From NCBI GenBank assembly GCA_900771995.1, contig CAAGQC010000050.1, positions 1 through 18,335 of the forward strand: a stretch of DNA of 18,335 nt. The letters are read 5' to 3'. This DNA comes from Lachnospiraceae bacterium (lineage in GTDB: Bacteria; Bacillota; Clostridia; Lachnospirales; Lachnospiraceae). The position numbers and the translations under genes were made by a program. The notes under the pieces were generated by a model. The model did not search any database. It had not been told where the DNA came from and saw nothing but the letters and a program-made list of their open reading frames with translations. Shown here piece by piece: positions 1 through 7,086 of this stretch (the first letter of the stretch is position 1; every line of letters begins with the position of its first letter).

Positions 1-1
1 C

Positions 2-163
2 GTTGTAGAGAATACCACCAGCGCAGAGAGCCAGATTCGTGATACCGATATGGCTACTGAGATGGTTAAGTACTCTAACAACAACATCCTGTCTCAGGCA
101 GGTCAGGCTATGCTGGCTCAGGCGAACCAGTCCAACCAGGGAGTACTGTCTCTGTTACAGTAA
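2..163 (+). CDS. fliC: Flagellin, C-terminal end (5' part outside window)
   Basis: The first 53 codons of the window, read from base 2, end at TAA 161-163. They give the C-terminal D0 helix of a bacterial flagellin, the subunit of the flagellar filament exported by the flagellar type III system. Recognisable stretches are ESQIRDTDMATEMV, NNNILSQAGQAMLAQAN and the terminal NQGVLSLLQ, which are nearly invariant in the family and pack the inner tube of the filament. Only this end is present, so the variable central domain and the promoter cannot be judged. A strong intrinsic terminator follows 70 nt later, so this is the last gene of its transcript. Identification is confident because the D0 C-terminus is highly diagnostic; which paralogue it is cannot be told. 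Confidence 0.95.
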   Translation, partial: VVENTTSAESQIRDTDMATEMVKYSNNNILSQAGQAMLAQANQSNQGVLSLLQ

Positions 164-233
164 GCTTAAGCTGAGATCCGTTTGTTTCCTAAGAGGAACG
201 AACCATATCTGTAAGAGTTATGTAAGAACCAAA

Positions 234-266
234 GGGCAGTCCATGATGGACTGCCCATTTCCTTTT
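234..266 (+). terminator. Intrinsic terminator of the flagellin transcript
   Basis: A perfect 10-bp stem (gggcagtcca at 234-243 with its complement at 247-256) encloses a TGA triloop and is followed by the T-rich run 257-266. It lies 70 nt after the flagellin stop. The strength of the stem fits a highly expressed gene. Confidence 0.93.
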
Positions 267-396
267 AATATTTTTGCACTTGTAAAGCAGCCATAAGAGC
301 TTCCTGCAAAACTTTAGATACATTGATGCCTGCCTTAATTTTTAAAACAGCATATTACCCAAATTCCAGGGGTCAAGATTTTGCTATTCTGCTACA

Positions 397-425
397 TTGA
401 CAATGAGATAGATGTCTGTTATTCT
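397..425 (+). promoter_or_regulatory. Possible sigma-A promoter (TTGACA-N17-TATTCT)
   Basis: A perfect -35 hexamer TTGACA (397-402) is followed after 17 nt by TATTCT (420-425, 4 of 6 matches to the -10 consensus). The next coding start on this strand is the transposase remnant at 686, about 255 nt downstream, so the target is unclear. In AT-rich DNA such a match can arise by chance. Confidence 0.35.
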
Positions 426-651
426 CAGCATGTAAGCAGATTTTTCTATTTCAATTTGTAATTATTCAGAACTAAGGCAATTTTCATAATTTGCGAATGA
501 AGTGCTGAATCATTACATCAATTCTTTTATATCAGCGCAAGTTGATGTCTTTGACTTCAGAGGAATCCCTGCTTAGATACCCATTAATTACAATAGAGCA
601 GGGGAAGACATAGAAAGAAATCGGAAGATATGTTTCATAAAGTGCCGTATA

Positions 652-682
652 TATTCTCCTGTGAAAGTGTGGAAGGAGAATA
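652..682 (+). promoter_or_regulatory. Hairpin that would sequester the ribosome binding site of the transposase remnant
   Basis: TATTCTCCT (652-660) and AGGAGAATA (674-682) form a perfect 9-bp inverted repeat with a 13-nt loop. The right arm contains the Shine-Dalgarno sequence AAGGAGA (673-679) that precedes the ATG at 686. Folding would hide this site. Known transposase genes often carry such structures to block translation from read-through transcripts; that role is inferred here. Confidence 0.6.
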
Positions 683-685
683 CAA

Positions 686-1065
686 ATGGCAAAACGGTAT
701 GAAGAACTGTCGATTGAGGACGATTTTATGTTCGGCAAAGTAATGGAAGATAAGGAACTTTGTCGGGATGTGCTGCAGTGCCTGTTGGAAGAACAGGTCA
801 GGTCGGAGACGACCTGACCCAGAGAATAGACGAGGCAGTAATCAGAGCCAGAAAGAATGAAGAGTGGAGGTCAGAGTACATGAAAGAATTATTACATGAT
901 GATGACGTCAGAGCAGAAGGAAGAGCAGAGGGAGAACACTCTGGGAAAAATAAAATGATATTGTTAATATCCAGAATGAGTTCGGGAGGAGATGCTGATA
1001 AGGTTGTACAGTTGGCTGATCCTGAAGTGTTGGAAATAATGCAGGAAAAATACGGAATCAAATAA
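686..1065 (+). pseudogene. PD-(D/E)XK nuclease family (Rpn-type) transposase, internally deleted remnant
   Basis: The reading frame from ATG 686 gives MAKRYEELSIEDDFMFGKVM and about fifteen further residues typical of the N-terminus of Rpn/PD-(D/E)XK family transposases, then stops at TGA 815-817 after 43 residues. The family's C-terminal part continues in another frame, roughly 800-1065: residues like RIDEAVIRARKNEEWRSEYM, a charged EGRAEGEHSGK stretch, then a short helical tail ending QEKYGIK. Family members are usually near 300 residues, so the catalytic core (the D...ExK centre) is missing and the two ends are fused out of frame. The junction coincides with a perfect palindrome at 796-819. 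AAGGAGA (673-679) is the ribosome binding site of the first fragment. A terminator follows at 1161. The product cannot be active; a 43-residue peptide is the most that could be made from the native start. Confidence 0.8.
796..819. repeat. Perfect 10-bp palindrome with GAGA loop at the transposase deletion junction
   Basis: Arms 796-805 (ggtcaggtcg) and 810-819 are exact reverse complements around the 4-nt loop gaga (806-809), a GNRA-type tetraloop if transcribed. It sits where the N-terminal frame of the transposase remnant ends and the C-terminal frame takes over. Confidence 0.85.
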
Positions 1066-1160
1066 TATAATTAGGTGAATCCGGGAGAAGCTCCGGTTAT
1101 CGTAGGAAGAAGTACAGAGAGACATGAAACTATACTGGTAAAGAGTATATCATAATGAGA

Positions 1161-1194
1161 GGGCATCCCTATAGGGATTGCCCTTTCTGCTTTT
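1161..1194 (+). terminator. Intrinsic terminator after the transposase remnant
   Basis: gggcatccct (1161-1170) pairs with agggattgccc (1173-1183) with one bulged base, leaving a tiny loop, and is followed by tttctgctttt. It closes the transcript of the broken element and insulates the ATPase gene downstream. Confidence 0.75.
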
Positions 1195-1263
1195 CGTTAG
1201 ACTTTATCATATTTCTGAATGGTTCGTTATTGTTGACTATAGTTCTGGTAAATACTGGAATTA

Positions 1264-1352
1264 GAAAAATGTGACGAAAAATGTTATAAATGTTGAATGA
1301 AAATCGCAGAAAAATGTTACAGACTACTTCCATAAACCTGAGAAAAATGTTA
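1264..1352 (+). repeat. Four direct repeats GAAAAATGT(T/G)A upstream of the ATPase gene
   Basis: Copies begin at 1264 (…TGTGA), 1276, 1309 and 1342 (all GAAAAATGTTA). Start-to-start distances are 12, 33 and 33 bp, close to whole turns of B-DNA, so the copies would lie on roughly the same helix face. The last copy overlaps a possible -10 hexamer TAAAAT (1351-1356; the matching -35 TTCCAT at 1328 is poor). The arrangement resembles an operator array for a DNA-binding protein; this is inferred. Confidence 0.65.
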
Positions 1353-1395
1353 AAATGAAGCAGAACAGGGTAGAATAGTATTGGGAGGCTGCGGG

Positions 1396-2751
1396 ATGTT
1401 AAGGAGGAAGGCATACCAGAATCTTCTGGATTGGAAAAATGAGACAAAGGGTAAAGCACTTTGCATTATAGGAGCCAGGCAGATTGGGAAGACAACGTTG
1501 ATCCGTGAATTTGGCAAACGGGAATACAGGTATTTTGCGGAGATTAATTTTGTGACAGATCCAAGAGCAGCGGATATATTTCGTGGAAAGCTGTCTGCGG
1601 AAGAAATTATAATTAATCTTACGGCATATCTTCAGAAACCATTGGAACGTGGAAAAACACTGATTCTGTTCGATGAGATACAAGAGTGCCCGGAAGTCAG
1701 AGCTGCCATCAAATTTCTGGTAGAGGATGGCCGGTTTGATTATATTGAATCCGGGTCGCTTCTTGGGGTACGGTATAAAGAAGTCAGATCGTATGCTGTT
1801 GGGTTTGAACAAATGCTGCCCATGTATCCTTTGGATTTTGAGGAGTATCTGTGGGCCAACGGAGTGCAGGCAGAGACAATCTCTTATTTGAAGAGCTGCT
1901 ACGAGCAAAAGAAACCGGTTTCAGAGACAGTACATGAGACGCTGTGTAAACTCTTTTACAGTTATCTGGTAGTGGGAGGAATGCCGGAGACGGTACAAAT
2001 TTATATGGATACACATGATATTGCCAGAGTCATCCGCAACCAAAGAAGTACTTTAGATTTGTATCGGCTGGATATCGCAAAATATGCATCAGATAATGAT
2101 AAATCCAAGATCAAGGCAATATTTGACAGTATTCCGGCACAGTTGAATGATAAAAATCGCAGATTTAAAATCAATAGTATTCATCCGAATGCAAGATTGC
2201 TGCGATATGAGGACAGTTTTAATTGGCTTGCGGATGCGGGAGTAGCACTTCCCTGTTATAATGTAACGGAACCACAGGCTCCGTTAGGGCTAAACGAGAA
2301 GAAAAATTTATTCAAACTATATATGAATGATGTCGGACTGTTATGCGCGGCATGCATGGAAAATGTTCAGTTTGATCTTCTGATGGGAAACGTGGAGATC
2401 AACATGGGCAGTATTTTGGAAAATGTTTTTGCACAAAACTTGAAGTCGAATGGCTTTAAACTGCATTATTTTGATTCTAAAAAAATTGGAGAATTGGATT
2501 TTGTTTTGCAGAAAGGGCTTTCCACAGTATTGTTGGAGATTAAATCGGGAAATGATTTCAAAAAGCATCCGGCAATGGATCATGCGCTGGAGACAAAACA
2601 GTGGAAATTTGAACAAACGATAGTTTTTTCAAAATCTAATGTGGAAGAGGAAGAAGAAATACTTTATCTTCCATGGTATATGATGATGTTTTTCCAGCAG
2701 GAGGCTGAACAGGAGTCATTGATTTATAAAATTGATCTTAACGGGTTATGA
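1396..2751 (+). CDS. AAA_14 ATPase with C-terminal DUF4143 domain
   Basis: A 451-residue protein of the ATP-binding family that pairs an N-terminal AAA_14 domain with a C-terminal DUF4143 domain. Walker A is GARQIGKT (residues 26-33), Walker B LILFDE (88-93), and a sensor-like IESGSLLG follows near 116. The C-terminal part has GELDFV (364-369) and LLEIKSG (378-384), the D...ExK layout of a PD-(D/E)XK nuclease-like fold. The cellular role of the family is not established; members are scattered and often mobile. ATG 1396 was chosen because GGGAGG (1383-1388) lies 7 nt before it; the frame is open back to a TTG at 1381 that has no spacing to a binding site. The gene is visibly richer in A/T codons (AAA, ATA, TTT) than the genes after it, suggesting recent acquisition. 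It overlaps the upstream ATG of the peptidase frame by 4 nt. Confidence 0.88.
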   Translation: MLRRKAYQNLLDWKNETKGKALCIIGARQIGKTTLIREFGKREYRYFAEINFVTDPRAADIFRGKLSAEEIIINLTAYLQKPLERGKTLILFDEIQECPEVRAAIKFLVEDGRFDYIESGSLLGVRYKEVRSYAVGFEQMLPMYPLDFEEYLWANGVQAETISYLKSCYEQKKPVSETVHETLCKLFYSYLVVGGMPETVQIYMDTHDIARVIRNQRSTLDLYRLDIAKYASDNDKSKIKAIFDSIPAQLNDKNRRFKINSIHPNARLLRYEDSFNWLADAGVALPCYNVTEPQAPLGLNEKKNLFKLYMNDVGLLCAACMENVQFDLLMGNVEINMGSILENVFAQNLKSNGFKLHYFDSKKIGELDFVLQKGLSTVLLEIKSGNDFKKHPAMDHALETKQWKFEQTIVFSKSNVEEEEEILYLPWYMMMFFQQEAEQESLIYKIDLNGL

Positions 2752-2768
2752 GAAAGGATGAGTTTATT

Positions 2769-4442
2769 ATGAAATTTCAGGATATGCCTTATGAAAGAAT
2801 AGATTTTACCAAAGTGCAGGAAGAGATGGGAGAGCTGATCCGGGAGCTGGATGCGGCGAAGAGCGGGGAGGAACAGTTCGAGGTGCATAAAAAGTACTAT
2901 GCGCTGACAGATCGTGTCATGACGCTGATGACCATTGCGAACATCCGCTTTGACATCGATACCTCCGACAAATTCTACGAGGAAGAGCATAAATACTACG
3001 ACGAGCAGGGGCCGGTATTCAGTAATCTGGTGCTGGCCTATCAGAAGAAATTATTCGCTTCTCCCTACAGAGCTTATCTGGAAGAGAAGATCGGTCCGGT
3101 AGCCTTCAAGAACATGGAACTGGCGCAGAAGTCCATGAGTGAGGCCCTGATCCCGCTGATGCAGGAAGAGAACTCTCTGACCATGGAGTATGACAAACTC
3201 ATCGCCAGTGCGAAGATCGACTTCGACGGCAAGGAGCTGAACCTGTCCCTGTTACGTCCCTATCTGGTAAGCTCCGACCGCAATATCCGCAGACAGGCCT
3301 GGGAGAAGATGAGTGGCTTTTTCCGGAAAAATGAGGAACAGCTGGATACCATCTACGACAAACTGGTGAAAAACCGTACCGCGCAGGCCAGAGCCATGGG
3401 CTACGAGAATTATCTGGAACTGGGGTATTACCGGATGAACCGCAACTGCTACGGCAAGGAAGAAGTAGAGGCTTTCCGCCAACAGATCAAGGAATATTTT
3501 GTACCTTTTGCGGAGAAACTGCATGACCGGAGAAGACAGCGCCTCGGCCTGGAGCGACTCAGCTATATCGACGAACAGGTCTATTTCAAGGACGGCAATC
3601 CAGCACCTACCGGTACTCCGGAAGAAATCATGGCAGCAGGCCAGAAGATGTACCGTGAACTGTCCCCGGAGACCGCGGAATTCTTTGATTTCATGATGGA
3701 GAACCAGCTGTTTGACGTACTGGGTCGCAAGACCAAGAAGGCAGGCGGCTATATGACCTATCTGCCCCTGTACCATGCACCGTTTATTTTTGCTAACTTT
3801 AACGGTACCAGCGGTGACGTGGATGTCATTACTCACGAGTGCGGCCATGCTTTTCAGGGATACCTGTCCGGCACGGATCCCATCAGAGAGCATGCGGATA
3901 TCGGCATGGAGACCGCGGAGATCCATTCCATGTCCATGGAATTCTTCACGGAGAAATGGATGAATCTGTTCTTCGGCGACCGGGCACAGGATTATGTGGA
4001 GATGCATCTGGAGGATGCGGCGGCATTTATCCCTTACGGTTGTATGGTGGATGAGTTCCAGCATATCGTCTATGAACATCCGGAACTGACCCCGGCAGAG
4101 AGAAAGCAGGCATGGAGCCGTCTGGAGCAGGAATACAAGCCCCATCTGGATTATGAAGGAGATCCCTTCTTCGGACAGGGTGGTTTCTGGCAGAAGCAGC
4201 TGCACATTTATGACTATCCTCTGTACTACATTGACTATTGTCTGGCTCAGACCTGTGCCTTACAGTATAAGGTGAAAATGGATGCCGATTTCGGGGAAGC
4301 ATGGAGGAGCTATCTGAAGCTTTGCAGATTGTCTGCCAGTGATTTTTACACCAATATGATCAAAGAGGTCGGACTGGACAGTCCTTTTGAGCCGGGATGC
4401 GTGAAAAATATCGTGGAAAAACTTGAAAAATATGTGAAATAG
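2769..4442 (+). CDS. M3 family oligoendopeptidase (PepF-like zinc metallopeptidase)
   Basis: A cytoplasmic zinc metallopeptidase of family M3 expected to cleave short peptides, contributing to peptide turnover. The zinc site HECGH (residues 356-360) has two histidine ligands and the catalytic Glu357; the third ligand is probably Glu384 in the ETAEIHS motif, the usual distance downstream. The upstream NFNGTSGDVDVITHECGH and downstream IYEH/YYIDYCLAQ-type stretches also match the family. At 557 residues it has the normal length. The frame is open to an ATG at 2748 that overlaps the ATPase stop, but ATG 2769 is better placed, with AAAGGA ending 10 nt before it. No signal peptide or membrane segment is seen. 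Co-transcription with the ATPase is possible from the spacing, but the abrupt change in base composition suggests the ATPase was inserted beside an older gene. No clear terminator follows. Confidence 0.93.
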   Translation: MKFQDMPYERIDFTKVQEEMGELIRELDAAKSGEEQFEVHKKYYALTDRVMTLMTIANIRFDIDTSDKFYEEEHKYYDEQGPVFSNLVLAYQKKLFASPYRAYLEEKIGPVAFKNMELAQKSMSEALIPLMQEENSLTMEYDKLIASAKIDFDGKELNLSLLRPYLVSSDRNIRRQAWEKMSGFFRKNEEQLDTIYDKLVKNRTAQARAMGYENYLELGYYRMNRNCYGKEEVEAFRQQIKEYFVPFAEKLHDRRRQRLGLERLSYIDEQVYFKDGNPAPTGTPEEIMAAGQKMYRELSPETAEFFDFMMENQLFDVLGRKTKKAGGYMTYLPLYHAPFIFANFNGTSGDVDVITHECGHAFQGYLSGTDPIREHADIGMETAEIHSMSMEFFTEKWMNLFFGDRAQDYVEMHLEDAAAFIPYGCMVDEFQHIVYEHPELTPAERKQAWSRLEQEYKPHLDYEGDPFFGQGGFWQKQLHIYDYPLYYIDYCLAQTCALQYKVKMDADFGEAWRSYLKLCRLSASDFYTNMIKEVGLDSPFEPGCVKNIVEKLEKYVK

Positions 4443-4518
4443 CTTTCTTTTTCCTATAAAATACGGTAAAATAAGGAGTCATTGGGACTTAAGACGCTAG
4501 GAAGGAGACATGTAAGCG

Positions 4519-6144
4519 ATGTCTAAGAATGAAAAAGTTACAGAAAATAAGGAACAAACAGAACAGAAGGTCATGACCAAATATGACCGGAAGGTACAGA
4601 AGCGTAAAGAAGAGAAGGAAAAGGAAAAAAGAGAAGAGCGTGTAAGCACAGCCATTGGTATTGTAGTACTCGTAGCGCTGGTATGCCTGGTGGCATCTTT
4701 CCCCATCCGTACCTATCTGGCAACCCATGAGACCTACGTGGTGATCAACGGGGAAGCCGTGAACAAGGTAGAATTCGATTACGAATACAACCTGACCAAG
4801 AACAATTATATCACCCAGTACAGCAGCTATCTGGCATACTTCGGACTGGATACTTCCAAAGACCTGTCCACACAGATGTATTCCGATACCATGAGCTGGC
4901 AGGACTACTTCGAGCAGATGGCTGTTGAGAATCTGAAGCAGGCGAAAGCCATGAAGGCAGCAGCCGAGGCAGAAGGATTCACCTACGATACCACCGAGGA
5001 ATACAACACCTTCAAGGAGACCATCAAGACCTCTGCAGCATCCGCAGGCGTATCCGAGAAGGAATATGTACGTTCCATCTACGGTGGCTATGCAACCATG
5101 AGCCGTATTGAACAGTACGTGAAAAACGACATGGTTATGAACGCCTATTATCAGAAGCTGCAGGAGGATAATGCTCCCAGCGATGACGAGATCCAGAGCT
5201 ATTATGAGGAAAATAAGGCAACTTACGATTCCGTAGATTACCGTCTGACCACCATTGATGCAGAGCTGCCTACAGAGCCTACCGAACTGGCAGATCCTGT
5301 AGAAGAGACCGCATCCACCGATACAACCACCGACGGAACCGCAGCTACCGATACTACACAGGATACCACCTACCAGCCTTCCGATGCTGAGATTGCTAAG
5401 GCCATGGAAGATGCCAAGGTACTGGCAGACGATGCGGAGAAAACTGTGGCAACCGCAGGTGATGCACACGAGAACGAGAAGAAATCTTCTGTGAACTACC
5501 TGATCTCTGACTGGTTATTTGATGATGCCAGAAAGGCAGGAGATACCACTGTTATTACCAATGACAACAGCCACTGCTACTATGTTGTAGCATTTGAGCA
5601 GAGATACCTGGATGAGACCCTTTCCGCAGACGTACGTGTCATCATCCCGGGCGAGGATAAGACCGGCGAAGAGATCCTGGATGAGTGGAAGAACGGCGCA
5701 GCTACGGAAGACAGCTTTGCAGAACTGTGCAAGAAATATACACAGGATACCTCCGCAGCAGAGAACGGCGGCCTGTTTGAACAGGTAACCAAAACCGGTA
5801 TGACCGAGGAACTGAGCAGCTGGATCTTCGACAGCAGCCGTCAGGCAGGAGATACCGTATCCATTACCATTACGGATGATGCCACCTATGTACTGTACTA
5901 CATCGGACAGGATCAGCCCGAGTGGAAGATCAGCATCAAGAATACACTGGTATCCCAGGCAATGTCCCAGTATATCGAAGACATCACTGCAGATATTACT
6001 GTAGAGGATCCCAAGGGTAAGCTGAATTACCTGAAGGTGCAGGCAGAGGAATCCGCAGCCGCTGAGACCGCGACCGCAGAGACCCAGGAGATCACCGAGG
6101 AGCAGACCGCTGCTACCGAGGAGACCGCAACACAGGCACAGTAA
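4519..6144 (+). CDS. Membrane-anchored parvulin-type peptidylprolyl isomerase (PrsA/SurA-like)
   Basis: A 541-residue extracytoplasmic foldase candidate, helping exported proteins fold at the membrane. A highly charged Lys/Glu-rich cytoplasmic tail (1-42) precedes one membrane segment (about 43-61); there is no lipobox, so it is anchored by this helix instead of by lipid as in classical PrsA. A SurA-N-like helical part spans about 75-235. The recognisable PPIC domain is about 370-463 (DVRVIIPG..., ENGGLF at 415-420, TGMTEELSSWIFDSSRQAGD). A second, degenerate copy of its C-terminal half appears at about 330-361 (DWLFDDARKAGD), behind a Thr/Asp-rich insert at 251-286. The last 30 residues are a Glu/Thr/Ala-rich tail. 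AAGGAGA (4502-4508) lies 10 nt before the ATG. A hairpin separates it from the next gene. PPIase activity is inferred from the family. Confidence 0.85.
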   Translation: MSKNEKVTENKEQTEQKVMTKYDRKVQKRKEEKEKEKREERVSTAIGIVVLVALVCLVASFPIRTYLATHETYVVINGEAVNKVEFDYEYNLTKNNYITQYSSYLAYFGLDTSKDLSTQMYSDTMSWQDYFEQMAVENLKQAKAMKAAAEAEGFTYDTTEEYNTFKETIKTSAASAGVSEKEYVRSIYGGYATMSRIEQYVKNDMVMNAYYQKLQEDNAPSDDEIQSYYEENKATYDSVDYRLTTIDAELPTEPTELADPVEETASTDTTTDGTAATDTTQDTTYQPSDAEIAKAMEDAKVLADDAEKTVATAGDAHENEKKSSVNYLISDWLFDDARKAGDTTVITNDNSHCYYVVAFEQRYLDETLSADVRVIIPGEDKTGEEILDEWKNGAATEDSFAELCKKYTQDTSAAENGGLFEQVTKTGMTEELSSWIFDSSRQAGDTVSITITDDATYVLYYIGQDQPEWKISIKNTLVSQAMSQYIEDITADITVEDPKGKLNYLKVQAEESAAAETATAETQEITEEQTAATEETATQAQ

Positions 6145-6178
6145 AGCTTGCTCAGGAACAGAACATAGACAACAGACA

Positions 6179-6217
6179 AGTACCTGTTTCACTGCGCAAG
6201 CAGAAGAGACAGGTACT
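6179..6217 (+). other. Long hairpin between the PPIase and HAD phosphatase genes
   Basis: agtacctgt (6179-6187) and acaggtact (6209-6217) are perfect complements, and a nested ctgc/gcaa/gcag hairpin (6193-6204) lies inside. The sequence after it (gttaaattat) is not T-rich, so it is a poor intrinsic terminator. It may be a processing or stability element separating the two genes; function unknown. Confidence 0.6.
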
Positions 6218-6239
6218 GTTAAATTATAGGAGAAGAAAT

Positions 6240-7061
6240 ATGCAGGAAAAGGTTCTGGTATTGGATATTGACGGAACACTGACCAATTCGAAAAAAGAGA
6301 TCACGGAAGTGACCAAGCGGGGAATCTGGAATATTTTACAGCATGGCCACAAGGTCATTCTGGCTTCCGGCCGGCCCACTCCGGGTATGAGAGGCTGTGA
6401 GGAAGAACTGGAACTGAAAAAATACGGTGGCTACCTCCTGTCCTTCAACGGAGCCCGTATCGTGGATTGCAAAACGGGAGAAGTGGTGTATCAGAGAACA
6501 TTGCCGCTGTCCATTGTTCCCGGATTGTATGAATTCGCCAAGGCAAACGGCTGCGGTCTGATCACTTATCAGGGAGAAGGCGTGATCTCCGCTTTTGAAC
6601 CGGACAAATATGTGGAACTGGAAGCAAGGATCAACAAGATCCCCATTAAGGTCGTGCCGGATTTCGTGAATTATGTGAACTTTGACATTAACAAGTGTCT
6701 GATGACGGCACCGGAGGAGATTGCCCCCGCGCTGGAGAAACAGCTGCAGGAAAAATACAGTGATGTGGCAAGCATCTACCGTTCCGAGCCTTATTTCATC
6801 GAGATTATGCCCAAGGATGTGAACAAGGCGACTTCTCTGGATCACATGCTGGAAGGCATGGGACTGACCAGAGAGAATGCGATCTGCTGCGGGGATGGTT
6901 ACAATGACATTTCCATGATCGAATATGCGGGGACTGGTGTAGCCATGGGCAATGCACAGCCCGCAGTCAAGGATGCAGCAGACTATATCACCGGAACCAA
7001 TGATGAGGATGGACTGGTAGAGGTCATCGATAAATTCATCATGAACCCGGAAGCAGAGTAA
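6240..7061 (+). CDS. Cof-type HAD-IIB phosphatase
   Basis: A 273-residue haloacid-dehalogenase superfamily hydrolase of the Cof (subfamily IIB) type, expected to dephosphorylate small metabolites such as sugar phosphates or nucleotides; the substrate cannot be told from sequence. Motif I is LDIDGTLTNS with nucleophile Asp9 and general acid Asp11; motif II is ASGR (Ser43); the motif III lysine is probably Lys196 in VNKATSL; motif IV is CGDGYNDISM with Asp219 and Asp223. The C2-type cap lies between about 85 and 190. AGGAGA (6228-6233) sits 6 nt before the ATG. The cca gene starts 25 nt after its stop, so the two are probably co-transcribed. Length and motif order are normal. Confidence 0.93.
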   Translation: MQEKVLVLDIDGTLTNSKKEITEVTKRGIWNILQHGHKVILASGRPTPGMRGCEEELELKKYGGYLLSFNGARIVDCKTGEVVYQRTLPLSIVPGLYEFAKANGCGLITYQGEGVISAFEPDKYVELEARINKIPIKVVPDFVNYVNFDINKCLMTAPEEIAPALEKQLQEKYSDVASIYRSEPYFIEIMPKDVNKATSLDHMLEGMGLTRENAICCGDGYNDISMIEYAGTGVAMGNAQPAVKDAADYITGTNDEDGLVEVIDKFIMNPEAE

Positions 7062-7086
7062 GAGATGTAAGAGTGGAAGGAAAAGA

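Larger units (their letters stand above)
267..685. other. 419-nt AT-rich non-coding gap between flagellin terminator and transposase remnant
   Basis: No convincing protein is encoded on either strand; the short open frames have no ribosome binding site and no family resemblance. The stretch holds a possible sigma-A-like promoter (397-425), a weak inverted repeat (7-bp arms 567-573 and 597-603, 23-nt loop), and the ribosome-binding-site hairpin just before position 686. It may be the upstream flank of a decayed mobile element; no terminal repeat was recognised. Confidence 0.6.
1066..1395. other. Non-coding stretch between transposase remnant and DUF4143 ATPase
   Basis: About 330 nt with no credible gene. 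It contains a small GC hairpin (1081-1096), the terminator at 1161-1194, and from 1264 onward a set of repeated 11-bp words leading up to the ATPase start. Base composition is AT-rich, like the ATPase and unlike the genes after 2760. Confidence 0.6.

Noticed and set aside
39..296. 85-codon + strand frame overlapping flagellin and its terminator
   Set aside because: It runs out of frame through the flagellin C-terminus and across a strong terminator.
1233..1262. TTGACT at 1233 as the -35 of an ATPase promoter
   Set aside because: No acceptable -10 lies 16-18 nt downstream; the AT-rich hexamer nearby is only 12 nt away.
1381..1395. TTG start for the DUF4143 ATPase
   Set aside because: It overlaps the GGGAGG sequence that serves the ATG at 1396.
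3252..4205. Long minus-strand open frame (317 codons) opposite the M3 peptidase
   Set aside because: No ribosome binding site or family resemblance; it mirrors the codon pattern of a well-supported gene on the + strand.
4489..5469. 326-codon minus-strand open frame opposite the foldase gene, rich in Gly/Cys/Ile
   Set aside because: Composition is what an antisense reading of Thr/Ala/Glu codons gives; the + strand gene has clear domains.
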